From JBDTVS01 sp040007095 (GTDB lineage: Bacteria > Acidobacteriota > Vicinamibacteria > Vicinamibacterales > CAVVIG01): a stretch of DNA of 38,400 nt. This document shows, one piece after another, positions 15,961 to 25,480 of the stretch (position 1 is the stretch's first letter; each line of letters starts with the position of its first letter). Below the pieces are notes generated by a model. It did not search any database. It saw only the letters and a program-made list of their open reading frames with translations, and was not told the origin of the DNA. Where the stretch lies: NCBI GenBank assembly GCA_040007095.1, contig JBDTVS010000218.1, forward strand, positions 1 through 38,400, in the 5' to 3' direction. Position numbers and translations under genes: made by a program.

Positions 15961-16443
15961 GTGAGCGACATCCCCCACGAGCATTGGCGAGACCACGGAG
16001 TCCGCATCGTATCGGGCGCCGCGTTGGACCTGAATACACCCCAGACGCCAGGCATGACGCGGGCGGCGGCCATCACCCACGCCAGCACCGGGGCCAGCAA
16101 GCTGTGGGCTGGCACGGTCGTAATTCATCCCAATGCGAAAACCGGCGCCCATCACCACGGCGATCTCGAGAGCGTGATTTACGTCGTCAGCGGCCGGGCT
16201 CGGATGCGTTGGGGCGACAGCCTGGAGTTCGTGGCGGAGGCGGGGCCCGGAGATTTCATTTACGTGCCACCGTTTGTGCCCCATCAGGAGATCAATGCCA
16301 GCCGCGACGAGCCTCTCAGCTGCGTCCTGGTGCGCAGTGGGCAGGATCCGGTGGTCGTCAACCTGGAGATCGCGCCCGCAGAACCGCCGGAGCAGGTGGC
16401 CTGGGTGGATTCCATCCATCCGCCGCCGACGCCTGAGAAGTAA
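15961..16443 (+). CDS. Cupin-domain protein
   Basis: A 160-residue single-domain cupin starting at GTG 15961 (reads SDIPHEHWRDHGVRIVSG). Cupin motif 1 is GAHHHGDLESVIYVVSGRA, with two His and a Glu as metal ligands, and motif 2 is GDFIYVPPFVPHQEIN, supplying the last His. The metal site is therefore complete. VSGAALDLNTPQTPGMTR before the barrel is common in this uncharacterised RmlC-like group. A cytoplasmic dioxygenase, isomerase or small-molecule-binding role is possible. It has its own promoter and is not in an operon with the globin gene 92 bp upstream. Confidence 0.85.
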   Translation: MSDIPHEHWRDHGVRIVSGAALDLNTPQTPGMTRAAAITHASTGASKLWAGTVVIHPNAKTGAHHHGDLESVIYVVSGRARMRWGDSLEFVAEAGPGDFIYVPPFVPHQEINASRDEPLSCVLVRSGQDPVVVNLEIAPAEPPEQVAWVDSIHPPPTPEK

Positions 16444-16654
16444 GGGCCCGATCCGACGTTCTTCTTCGAACTGCGGTCGATTTCCCCTGGGACGCTCAGA
16501 ACCTCCCGACGGTTGCCTTGTAATTCAGAATCGATCAGTCACGTGTGGGCCGCAACCAGCGCAGGCTGTCGCTGGTTGGTCGTGTTCAATACTGGACAGA
16601 TCGGCTGAAACCCTTGCGCATACGTTAGAACGTAAGAGACCCTTGTAGACCGAG

Positions 16655-16910
16655 TTGGACGGACTGGTGGTGGTGCGTCAGATCAAGGGGGGACTCGGTG
16701 CTCAAGGCGATTCCCGTTGTAATGATGACGTCCTCGCGCGAAGAACAGGATCCGCTGCCCATCGACCGGCTTGGCGTCAATGCGTATGTCGTCAAGCCGA
16801 TGAAGTTCCACGAGTTCGTCGAAGCGGTGAGCCCGGTGGGCGCGTTCTGGCGAGTGATCAACGAAGTGCCGCCACGGAGCGTTCATCGCGTCGTGAATGC
16901 TGGTCGCTGA
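16655..16910 (+). pseudogene. CheY-like receiver remnant with a frameshift in a G6 run
   Basis: The DNA reads LDGLVVVRQIK in one frame up to the run of six G at 16687-16692, then continues in the next frame as DSVLKAIPVVMMTSSREEQD, LGVNAYVVKPMKFHEFVEAV and GAFWRVINEVPP. Removing one G joins the two halves into a normal second half of a single-domain response regulator (Rcp1-like), with the conserved Thr/Ser and Lys. The first half, including the acidic pocket and phosphoacceptor Asp, is missing, and a stop stands just upstream. It lies immediately before the receiver/PAS gene, with which it probably formed an operon. Confidence 0.75.
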
Positions 16911-16938
16911 AGTGGCTGTCAGAGAGAGCAACCAGAAC

Positions 16939-19500
16939 ATGCCCGGCCCACTCCGAGTGCTCCATTTGGAAAATAGTGCTCGGGACGCCGAATTGATTCG
17001 TGCCCAACTGAAGGTCGGGGGCCTGTCCTGCGACGTCCGCGTGGTCGACAGCAAAGACCGTTTTGAAGCCGCGCTGACGCGGGAACCCGTCGATCTTATC
17101 CTCTGCGACTACAACCTGCCCGGCTACGACGGGACCTCCGCCCTGACGTACGCGCAACGGGTACGACCGGATCTGCCCGTCATCCTCATTTCCGGCACCG
17201 TCGGCGAGGAGGAGGCGGTGAGGTGTCTGCGCCTTGGTGCAACCGATTACCTGCTCAAAGATCGCCTCGAACGCCTGGTGCCCGCCGTGAATCGGGCGGT
17301 TCTGGAAGCAGAGACCCGGCGCGGACGCAGGTTGTCAGAGGAGAAGCTGCGGAAGAGCGATCTACTCAATCGGAGCCTGGTCGAGCATCTCCCGCAACGC
17401 ATGCTCGTCAAAGACCTGAACTCCAACTACGTGTTCTGCAATGCCATCTACGCCCGCGACTTGGGAATAGAACCCACGCAGATCGTGGGCAAGGACGATT
17501 TCGCATTCTTTTCCAGGGAACTTGCCGAGGCGTACCGAGCCGACGACCGGCTGGTCATGACCGAGGGGAAGATCAAAGCCCTGGACGAGCGATACACGGT
17601 GGCTGGAGAGGAGCGGTGGATTCATACCCTCAAAGTCCCCTACCGCGACGAGCGAGGAGCGATCATCGGCGTACTCTGTTTACTCGAGGACATCTCCGAG
17701 CGCAAGCGGGTGGAAAGGCAGCGTGAGCAGTTGGCCGCTCTCGTTGACGCCAGCCCCGATTTCATCGGCTGCGCCGATCCGCAAACCGCACAGGTGACAT
17801 ACATCAATATCGGCGGAAGGAAGATGTGCGGCATTGGGGCCGACGAGGAGATCGGCGAACTCACGCTTGGCGATGTGCATCCGGCATGGATGACCCGGCA
17901 ACTGGCCGAGGTGACCTTGCCGGCGGCGATGCGCGACGGCTTATGGCAGGGCGACGGCGCATTTCTCCACCGGGACGGCCACGAGATCCCAGTCTCGATG
18001 GCCGTGCTGCCCCATCGAGACGCCGACGGAGAAGTTGACTTCGTCTATACGGTGTCCCGCGACATCACCGAGCGCAAGCGGACGGAACAGGCCCTGCGCC
18101 GCGAGCGCGACCGCGCACAGGGATACCTGGATACCGCCGACGTCATCCTGCTCAAGCTGGATCTGGCAGGGCGGATCGTGCTCGTCAATCGGTACGGGTG
18201 CTCGCTTCTGGGATGGACCCTGGATGAATTGCTTGGCCGCGACTGGGTCGCGACGTGCCTGCCGGTCCGGATACGAGAAGAACTCGAGGGGAAGCGTCGC
18301 CAGTTGCTCGGCGGAGATCTGTCGATCATCGAGAATCCCGTCCTGACCAAGTCCGGCGAGGAACGTCTCGTCGAGTGGCACAGCAGGCTTCTCCGCGATG
18401 ACGAAGGACACGTCATTGGCTCGTTCAGTTCCGGCACCGACATCACCAAGCGGGATCAGGCGGTGGCCGCACTGCGAACCGCGGAAGAGCAGATGCGGTT
18501 TGCGCTGGAAGCGGCGGGGGTGGGGATTTGGGACATCGACTACACCTCAGGCGTACTGCGATGGTCCGAGACCCTGGAGGTGCAGTACGGCCTGCAGCCG
18601 AGAACGTTCGTCGGGACCTTCGAGGCGTTCATGGGGCGCATTCATCCCGACGATCGGGCGAACGTGCTCGAGACGGTCGGGAAGGCCATGAAGACCGGCG
18701 CCGATTTCACGGTCCAGAATCGATCAATCTGGCCTGACGGCACGGTGCGGTGGCTGAGCGGCGCGGGCCGCATCTACCTCGGCGCGCACGGCGAGCCCGT
18801 GCGCGGCATTGGCATTTCCCAGGACGTCACGGGTCGCAAGCAGGCGGACGAGACGCGCGCTCGCCTGGCAGCAATTGTCGACTCGACCGACGATGCCATC
18901 TATAGCACGACGCTGGATGACACTGTCCTCACCTGGAACGCGGGCGCGGAACGGCTCTATGGCCACACGGCGGGCGAGGTCATCGGTCGGAATCGCGCGC
19001 TCATCGTGCCGGACGGAGCGAGTGCCGCGCTCACGGCGGCGATGGTGGAAAAGGCGGCTCGCGGCGAAGCGGGTGAGCCCTTCGAAACGAGACGGGTGCG
19101 GAAGGACGGATCGATGATCGACGTCTCGCTCACGATCTCTCCGATCACGGATTCCAATAGACGAGTCACCGGCGCGTCATCGATCGCGCGGGACATCGGA
19201 AACCGAAAGAAAGCCGAGGCCGAGCTCAAGCGCCTCAACGACGAGATCCAGCTTCAGCGCCTACGCGTATTCAAAGCGACGATCAGAACCGTGCAGGACA
19301 TCGTCAACAACCTGCTCAACGGCTTCTTGCTCGTCCGCCTCGAGGGGGGGGACCACTTCCCGGTCGAATTGCTGACCCTGGTCGATCAGATGGTCGAGGA
19401 GGCCGGCGTGAAACTGCAGACCCTCGCAGATCTTGAGACGGTCAACGAAAAAGAGATGGCCATCGGCTTGGGCATTGACTATCCCGGCGCAGGAGCTTGA
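16939..19500 (+). CDS. Receiver + five PAS signalling protein with kinase-like tail but no ATPase domain
   Basis: An 853-residue cytoplasmic protein; ATG 16939 is chosen because the receiver begins at once (PLRVLHLENSARDAELI), though the upstream site is weak. Domains: receiver 3-130 with phosphoacceptor Asp57 (LILCDYNLPGYDG) and Lys107 (TDYLLKDRLERL); PAS at about 141-260, 262-383, 395-508, 511-635 and 641-760, most ending in DI(S/T)ERK-type motifs; the fourth is a PAS_3 fold (GVGIWDIDYTSG). The last 90 residues are helical (RTVQDIVNNLLNGFLL, DLETVNEKEMAIG, GIDYPGAGA). They sit where a DHp domain would be, but no phosphoacceptor His in an H-box and no HATPase domain follows. It may be a phosphorelay end-point or sensor scaffold acting with separate kinases. 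Confidence 0.85.
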   Translation: MPGPLRVLHLENSARDAELIRAQLKVGGLSCDVRVVDSKDRFEAALTREPVDLILCDYNLPGYDGTSALTYAQRVRPDLPVILISGTVGEEEAVRCLRLGATDYLLKDRLERLVPAVNRAVLEAETRRGRRLSEEKLRKSDLLNRSLVEHLPQRMLVKDLNSNYVFCNAIYARDLGIEPTQIVGKDDFAFFSRELAEAYRADDRLVMTEGKIKALDERYTVAGEERWIHTLKVPYRDERGAIIGVLCLLEDISERKRVERQREQLAALVDASPDFIGCADPQTAQVTYINIGGRKMCGIGADEEIGELTLGDVHPAWMTRQLAEVTLPAAMRDGLWQGDGAFLHRDGHEIPVSMAVLPHRDADGEVDFVYTVSRDITERKRTEQALRRERDRAQGYLDTADVILLKLDLAGRIVLVNRYGCSLLGWTLDELLGRDWVATCLPVRIREELEGKRRQLLGGDLSIIENPVLTKSGEERLVEWHSRLLRDDEGHVIGSFSSGTDITKRDQAVAALRTAEEQMRFALEAAGVGIWDIDYTSGVLRWSETLEVQYGLQPRTFVGTFEAFMGRIHPDDRANVLETVGKAMKTGADFTVQNRSIWPDGTVRWLSGAGRIYLGAHGEPVRGIGISQDVTGRKQADETRARLAAIVDSTDDAIYSTTLDDTVLTWNAGAERLYGHTAGEVIGRNRALIVPDGASAALTAAMVEKAARGEAGEPFETRRVRKDGSMIDVSLTISPITDSNRRVTGASSIARDIGNRKKAEAELKRLNDEIQLQRLRVFKATIRTVQDIVNNLLNGFLLVRLEGGDHFPVELLTLVDQMVEEAGVKLQTLADLETVNEKEMAIGLGIDYPGAGA

Positions 19501-19664
19501 GTGTCGGCAGTGTCGACGTGGTCAGGCCGATGACGCTCAGAATTGCTTCGGTGCGGTAGCGCGGGTCGCCGGAGAGGATGTGTCGGCGCGCTCGGCGGGA
19601 ATCGCGACACCAGATTTTCAGAACTTTTCAGCCCACCGGTCAGGACTTCCCCAGTCGGCGCCGC

Positions 19665-19670
19665 TACGCT
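19665..19670 (+). promoter_or_regulatory. -10-like box of a probable leaderless transcript
   Basis: TACGCT (TAnnnT) ends 6 nt before the ATG at 19677. A poor -35 match (AGGACT, 19642-19647) has 17-nt spacing. There is no ribosome-binding site before this ATG, which fits leaderless translation. Confidence 0.4.
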
Positions 19671-19676
19671 CCGATC

Positions 19677-21170
19677 ATGACACGCCGAGATTTCCTGAAA
19701 CGTTCGTCCACCGCGATGGCCACGCTGCCAGTGAGCGCGTGCGTGGCCCGCATGCCGGTTCGACCTGTGTACCGTTCGCTCATTCCAGACGACACCTCCG
19801 CCACGCTGGTCAACGACGTGCACTCACAGCTGAATCCGACCCGAGTCGCCGCCATCGTCCGGCCGTCGAGTGTCGACGAGTTGGCCGCGGCCCTCGCCGA
19901 TGTGCGGGCGATGGGACGCGCCGTCGCCGTGGCCGGAGGTCGGCACGCGATGGGCGGCCAGCAATTCGCCGAGGAGGCGGTGCTCGTCGATACACGTCTA
20001 ATGAACCGGGTCCTGGCGCTCGACGAGGATCGCGGCATCGTGACCGTGGAGGGCGGCATCCAGTGGCCCGAGCTGATCGCCCATCTGCAATCGAGTCGCT
20101 GGGGCATCATTCAGAAGCAGACCGGCGCCGATCGACTGAGCCTCGCGGGGGCCTTGTCCGCCAACGCCCACGGCCGTGGCCTGACGCTCAAACCGATCAT
20201 CGATCAGGTCGAGCAATTCGACCTCGTCGATGCGGGTGGCACGGTGCGCGCGTGCTCGCGCGCGACTCACCCCGAGCTGTTCCGCCTCGCGATCGGCGGG
20301 TACGGCCTGTTCGGGATCATCGCGCGGGTTCAACTCAGGCTTCGCCCTCGCGTGAAGGTGCGCCGCGTCGTAGTCCTCGGTGAAACCTCCGGCATCATCG
20401 ACCGATTCGAGGAGCGGATTCGCGACGGGTATCTCTACGGCGACTACCAGTTCGCCACCGACTCCAGGCGCGACAGCTTTCTTGCCCGCGGGATCTTCTC
20501 CGGCTATCAGCCGGTGACCGCTGACACGCCCTTGACCGAACACCCCACTCGTTTCAACCCTGAGGACTGGGCTCGGCTGACGCTGTATTCTCACCGTTAC
20601 AAGCGTCGCGCGTTTCAGGTCTACTCGACGCGCTATCTTCAGACCTCCGGACAGATCTACTGGTCGGATTCGCAGCTCTCCGCCGCCTACGTGGACGGCT
20701 ACCATGCCGATCTCGATCGCGCGCTCCGCTCCACGGTCCCTGCGACCGAGATGATTACCGAAATCTACGTCCCGCGACCGCGCCTTGCCGCGTTCATGGA
20801 CGATGCGAAGCGGGAGTTGCGGGCGAGAAACGTAAACGTGATCTACGGCACCGTGCGGATGATCGAGCGAGACGATGAGTGCTATCTGGCGTGGGCACGC
20901 GAGCGGTATGCGTGCGTGATCTTCAACTTGCACGTCGAGCACACGTCGAAGGGAATCGAGCGGGCCGCCGATGCGTTCCGCTCGTTGATCGATCTCGGGA
21001 TCGAGCACGGCGGGACCTACTACCTGACGTATCACCGCTGGGCGAGCAGGGAACAGGTGGCGCGCGCCTACCCACAGATGCGCGCGTTCCTGACGCTCAA
21101 GCGTCAATATGACCCCGACGAGACGTTTCAGAGCTCGTGGTACCGCGATATGTGTCGCGCCGGCCCTTGA
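19677..21170 (+). CDS. Tat-exported FAD-binding oxidoreductase (FAD_binding_4 / PCMH type), likely lipoprotein
   Basis: A 497-residue protein starting at ATG 19677; the frame is open upstream, but this start gives a perfect Tat signal, TRRDFLKRSS, followed by a lipobox-like VSAC (Cys22). The PCMH FAD-binding domain spans about 50-230: PTRVAAIVRPSSVDELAAAL, AVAGGRHAMGGQQF, TVEGGIQWPELI, and DRLSLAGALSANAHGRG. The C-terminal part (about 240-497) contains a substrate domain ending KRQYDPDETFQSSWYRDM, as in the VAO/aldonolactone oxidase group. The His of GGRH could carry covalent FAD; whether it does is unknown. The Tat route means the flavin is loaded before export. It should oxidise an alcohol, sugar lactone or similar compound in the periplasm. 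Confidence 0.88.
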   Translation: MTRRDFLKRSSTAMATLPVSACVARMPVRPVYRSLIPDDTSATLVNDVHSQLNPTRVAAIVRPSSVDELAAALADVRAMGRAVAVAGGRHAMGGQQFAEEAVLVDTRLMNRVLALDEDRGIVTVEGGIQWPELIAHLQSSRWGIIQKQTGADRLSLAGALSANAHGRGLTLKPIIDQVEQFDLVDAGGTVRACSRATHPELFRLAIGGYGLFGIIARVQLRLRPRVKVRRVVVLGETSGIIDRFEERIRDGYLYGDYQFATDSRRDSFLARGIFSGYQPVTADTPLTEHPTRFNPEDWARLTLYSHRYKRRAFQVYSTRYLQTSGQIYWSDSQLSAAYVDGYHADLDRALRSTVPATEMITEIYVPRPRLAAFMDDAKRELRARNVNVIYGTVRMIERDDECYLAWARERYACVIFNLHVEHTSKGIERAADAFRSLIDLGIEHGGTYYLTYHRWASREQVARAYPQMRAFLTLKRQYDPDETFQSSWYRDMCRAGP

Positions 21171-21274
21171 GTCTTCCCACCCACGAGTGATACGGTTTCG
21201 GTTCCTAGCCCCCGGCACGACGTGATACACGTCGGCACTCACCTGGCGGGGTGATGTTCAGGAGTCGAGCCCCG

Positions 21275-24200
21275 ATGGCCCTGGCTACTCGACAGAATCC
21301 AGACCTCCTGAGCATGATCGGGCTCGGGACCGACGGCGGCCAGCCGCGAGCCGATGGCAGTCCGATGGAACGCGGCATCCACCTGCGCTGGCAGTTGGGT
21401 GACGCGCTGGGCTTTCCGCCGGGCGGCTTCGACCTTTATCGCCGCGCCGAGAACCTCGATCTGATGCTGAGGTGCGGGAGTGTGTCGCAGACGCCGGTAG
21501 GGTCGGTTGCCTGGCTCCCGAAGTCGGTGGGCGACAGCCGGCCCCTTGTCACGCTGACCGCCTCTGGCAAAACGTCTGCGGTCAAAGGTTGTGGAGCCAA
21601 CGCGGTCAAGTTCCTTGGCGAGCAGTCGCTTCATCTCGATTTCCCCGAGCCCGTACGCTACGTGCGCATCACCCTGGACAAGCTCACGCCTGCCGGAGCT
21701 GACGCGGTTGCCGGCGCTCACGCTGGGGCCAGCGACATCGAGGTCGCCCGTGGCACGGCGCGCCGCGGGCAGGACCGCGATTGGCTGATCACGCTCTTTG
21801 CCGATCGGATCGACCGCGTCGTCCTCAACGGGAAGGACATGATCGTCTGCGAGATCTGCGTCGCGGTCGTCGAGGACGGCTATGACGTCGGCTGGGGGCC
21901 GTTGCCGCTGAACACTCCCTATCCAATCTATCTGCCCATTACGCACGCAGGCTGGAATTCGCCTCACGCTCATGCGCCGGACGATCAAGCCGAAGCGGAG
22001 GCGCGACTGCCACCCGGGCTGTCCGCCGACCGACGGCAGAATTACAGCCAGGGATTCGCGCGCGATCTGCATGGCATCCTCGGCCGCCTGGTCGGGACCG
22101 ACCCCCAGCGGCTCTACCGAATCGGTGAAACCGATGCCGCGAGCGGCGCAGCAATCGAGTGGCCCGGCCTGCACTTGCTGAACTTGACTGCGCTCGATCC
22201 CAACCTGTCGCGCATCCTCGGTGTGTACTGGTGCGACGGACCGCCCGCCGCTGATCGCTACTACGACTACCGCCTCGTCGCGCACTATGGAGACACCGCA
22301 CCCCCGGGCCGCTACGTCACGTATGCGACAGCGCCGCTTGGAACACGATACAGCTCGGTCCTCGAGCACGACGGCTTGACCCACATTTCTCCGAACCCCA
22401 TGGACGTCGTCCGCGCGAGCTGGGATGGCTCCGTCATGAATGCGCTGTGGATCGCCGCCGCGATTCCAGGTGCGCCTCTCGTCATCCGGGTTCCGAGGCC
22501 CTCGCCCGTGATCGCGATCAAGCTGCTCGCAACAGAGACAGTCAGGGCCGACGGTTTGCACCAGCAACGTCGAGTGGACAGCGATGTCGTGACTGCAGGG
22601 CAAAGGACGATCCTGCTCGAGGCCGCCGACGGAGAAGCCCTCGACACGGTGGTGCTCGAGACGCAAGGCGACGTCACCCTGTTTGAGATCGGCACTCGGA
22701 CAACTCGGGAGCCGCTCGGCGACGTCGTCTACGTGACGTTTCATCACCGGATCGAGACGCCGGACCCACTCGCTGCGCCCACGCTGGAACCGGCGCGTGT
22801 CGTCGCGGCGCGAACGGGCCTCGACGCGGACGGTGCGCCAATCGAGAACCAGAGCCGCATCGGCCTGCGCTGGTCGCTGCCTGACGAGGGCGACGGTCTC
22901 GAGCCGGGCGCGGCCGTGCTGTACCACGTTCGTCGAGCGAACCGCGGCCGGGGCGAGCAACCCGCGAAGACAGGTTCATTGGCACTGTTGAACGGCGATC
23001 GGCCGACATTGCTCACCCGGAATTCAGCCAACGGGTCGAGCACCGACACCCTCCACACGTTCTACACCGATCGCGATTTGCCGGACGGGTGGTACGACTA
23101 TCAGGTCCGCGGAATCGACCTCTTTGGCCGCCTCAGTGCATGGAGCGCCAGCCAGACGGTGCAGGTGCTCGACCATCTCCCTCCGCCTGCTCCGCAGAGA
23201 GTGCAGGCGCAGTACCTGGATCCTGCCGACCCCAACCTGAGCGCGACCGATCGGACCTGGACCAGGGCCCACGGCTCCGGGTTGAAAGTGGGCTGGGAAT
23301 GGCCCGGCATGTCGCGCCTCCAGGCGCCGGACGTCGTGCCGCCGAGTGCTGAGTTCCGCATCTATGCGACGTCGGGAGAGCTCAACAGCGTCGCAGGCGT
23401 CGTGAGCGGCGTCAGCGTCAACGGCAAGACGTCGGTGCTCACGACCGACATCACGTGGCGCGGCGACGCCGATGCCTGGTCCGGTGAATCGATCCGGGTG
23501 GGCCGCCAGTTCTTTCAGATCATCGGCAACGACGGCGGCGCGAACATCGCGATCCGCGTCGACAATCTGACGTTGCCCGCCCTGTCGCCTGCGCCCGGGC
23601 CCTGTCGTGTCGTGTTCTCCCGCGGCCGCTCCTATTGGACCGACTACAGCAAGACCGTCAGTTGGCAGAGACGAGTGCGCGTCGAACCTGCCGTCGACAT
23701 CCCAATCGTCGCGGGACGGATCTCGATGATTGGCGGCTACGATGGGTCGGGCCTGATGACCAGGCCAGGCGCGCTCCGCACCGTCACCACCGATCGACCG
23801 CTTCGCGATGCCGAGGGCGTCCTCACGCCCGGCGCATTGATATGCGAGGGCGTGGTCTACCCGGCGTACGGCCATACGGTGGGGACGCGACTGAAGATCC
23901 ACATCGTTCCGCAGACAAGTCCGACCGATGCGACGCCATCGGTGGCGCCTCGTCTGAATGCACCGTTCAGTTACTTCCCTGGACGCCGCTACGAGATTCG
24001 GATCGAGGGCTTCGGCGTATCAGTGGATCCTCAGCGGGGCACCGGGATCGCGCATGTGGCAGCTTCGTGTGCGGACGGAAGGTCGTATGTGTCCGACGAC
24101 CCCGCGTGGTCCCGACCGGAGCGCGGCGGCCTGGGGGGGCGGCCCGGCAACGAAGGCGCACCCGCGCCAGCGTGCAAGGTGTTCGCGGTCAAGCGCAGCG

Positions 24201-25480
24201 TGCCGCTCGCGCCCCGCAGCGTCCCCGTGGCCGCGGCGGCGATCTTCGCCGGCCCAGCCGACTACTATGGCCGCGCTCGGTACACGCTGTCGTGGGAGGC
24301 CGTGCCTGATGCCGTGGGCTATGCGATCTATCGGTGCAGTGGCGCCGCACTGTTCGACCACGATCGGGCGCAGCGACAAGGGCGAAAGGGCTATTACTCG
24401 ACGCTCGACGATGTCTTCGCCGACGATCCGGGCTTCTCTGGCTGGCTGGCGGCTTACGATCCGTCGCTCACGGCAACGGCGTTGCAGAATCGTCCGGACG
24501 CGCATCTGGCCGCGTGGCGGGCGTGGGCGAATCACTACTACCCGCAACTTACCGACGCTGGGGTCCAGACGCTCGCTGATCGGGCAGGCAACGAAAAAGC
24601 GTTTGGCCGGGTGAACAAAGATGCCGCGGACGAAACCATCTATCTCGATATGTTCGATGGCCGTGGTCGAGGGATGCAGCTGTATCGCGTGCGTGCGTTC
24701 GATGCGGCCGGCAATCCGGGGCCGCACTCGAACACCTATCCGCCGGTCCACATCTTTGATATCACCGCGCCCGCCACGCCGGTCGTCACGTCGGCGCGCG
24801 GCGGCGAGAATCAGGCCGTCCTCACATGGCGCGCGAATCGTGAATCCGATCTCAAGGAGTATTGGATCTGGCGGGGCAGCGATCCGCTGCGCCTGAGCGA
24901 TGTGAGGCGCACGCCGGCCACGGCCGTGGTGACGCGTTCTTTGGCGGACGCGAGTATCGACTTCATCGACGCAAACCTCATCGGTCTGCAGGAATACTTC
25001 TATCGAGTCGCGGCGGTCGACGCGAACGGTAACGTCTCGCCGCCGACGTCGATCCTGACGGTGCGCGTTGCCGATTCGACGCCTCCGAGTCCGCCGCGTT
25101 GGGAGCGCGCCGAATGGATCACGCGTGATCGTTCCGGTGGCGAATTTGCCTTCGACGATCCGAAGGCGCAAGGCAGGGGGTACCGGCCTGCCGTCGCGCT
25201 CGGTTGGCTCGCCGACGAACGGCTGGCGGCGGCCACGGTGGAGCGGCGAGGTCCTTACGAACGCCTCTGGCGTCCCGTCGCCACCGTGGCGCAGCCCGTG
25301 AACGCAACCGATCCGGATGGAGAGGACGCCCGGCGCTTCCTCTGCTACGACGAGACGGCGGTCCCGACGCTTGGCTATACCTATCGGATCCGCGCCAAGG
25401 ACCTTGCCGGCAACATCAACACGCTCGCATTCAACGAAGTCACTGTAGCGACCCCGGCCCAGGAGGACACCGTTCGATGA
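21275..25480 (+). CDS. Giant FN3-rich scaffold protein, first gene of an unrecognised three-gene operon
   Basis: A 1401-residue protein. ATG 21275 has GGAG ten bases upstream; GTG 21251 and ATG 21254 are alternatives. No signal peptide or membrane segment. It opens with GLGTDGGQPRADG, then GIHLRWQLGDALGFPPGGF. Residues about 67-203 look like a beta-sandwich (KGCGANAVKF, FPEPVRYVRITL, CEICVAVVEDG) also found in the third gene. FN3-like units lie at about 499-634 (WYDYQVRGIDLFGRLSAWS), 978-1160 with a long insert, 1162-1266 (YFYRVAAVDANGNVSPPT) and 1267-1392 (TYRIRAKDLAGNINTLA). A segment with YVSDDPAW and GRPGNEG lies at about 940-965. Its stop overlaps the next start (ATGA). I do not recognise a characterised homologue; it looks like a structural, multi-domain binding protein. 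Confidence 0.8.
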   Translation: MALATRQNPDLLSMIGLGTDGGQPRADGSPMERGIHLRWQLGDALGFPPGGFDLYRRAENLDLMLRCGSVSQTPVGSVAWLPKSVGDSRPLVTLTASGKTSAVKGCGANAVKFLGEQSLHLDFPEPVRYVRITLDKLTPAGADAVAGAHAGASDIEVARGTARRGQDRDWLITLFADRIDRVVLNGKDMIVCEICVAVVEDGYDVGWGPLPLNTPYPIYLPITHAGWNSPHAHAPDDQAEAEARLPPGLSADRRQNYSQGFARDLHGILGRLVGTDPQRLYRIGETDAASGAAIEWPGLHLLNLTALDPNLSRILGVYWCDGPPAADRYYDYRLVAHYGDTAPPGRYVTYATAPLGTRYSSVLEHDGLTHISPNPMDVVRASWDGSVMNALWIAAAIPGAPLVIRVPRPSPVIAIKLLATETVRADGLHQQRRVDSDVVTAGQRTILLEAADGEALDTVVLETQGDVTLFEIGTRTTREPLGDVVYVTFHHRIETPDPLAAPTLEPARVVAARTGLDADGAPIENQSRIGLRWSLPDEGDGLEPGAAVLYHVRRANRGRGEQPAKTGSLALLNGDRPTLLTRNSANGSSTDTLHTFYTDRDLPDGWYDYQVRGIDLFGRLSAWSASQTVQVLDHLPPPAPQRVQAQYLDPADPNLSATDRTWTRAHGSGLKVGWEWPGMSRLQAPDVVPPSAEFRIYATSGELNSVAGVVSGVSVNGKTSVLTTDITWRGDADAWSGESIRVGRQFFQIIGNDGGANIAIRVDNLTLPALSPAPGPCRVVFSRGRSYWTDYSKTVSWQRRVRVEPAVDIPIVAGRISMIGGYDGSGLMTRPGALRTVTTDRPLRDAEGVLTPGALICEGVVYPAYGHTVGTRLKIHIVPQTSPTDATPSVAPRLNAPFSYFPGRRYEIRIEGFGVSVDPQRGTGIAHVAASCADGRSYVSDDPAWSRPERGGLGGRPGNEGAPAPACKVFAVKRSVPLAPRSVPVAAAAIFAGPADYYGRARYTLSWEAVPDAVGYAIYRCSGAALFDHDRAQRQGRKGYYSTLDDVFADDPGFSGWLAAYDPSLTATALQNRPDAHLAAWRAWANHYYPQLTDAGVQTLADRAGNEKAFGRVNKDAADETIYLDMFDGRGRGMQLYRVRAFDAAGNPGPHSNTYPPVHIFDITAPATPVVTSARGGENQAVLTWRANRESDLKEYWIWRGSDPLRLSDVRRTPATAVVTRSLADASIDFIDANLIGLQEYFYRVAAVDANGNVSPPTSILTVRVADSTPPSPPRWERAEWITRDRSGGEFAFDDPKAQGRGYRPAVALGWLADERLAAATVERRGPYERLWRPVATVAQPVNATDPDGEDARRFLCYDETAVPTLGYTYRIRAKDLAGNINTLAFNEVTVATPAQEDTVR

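Noticed and set aside
24020..25171. 383-codon minus-strand frame inside the first giant gene
   Set aside because: Arg-rich antisense shadow with no motifs.
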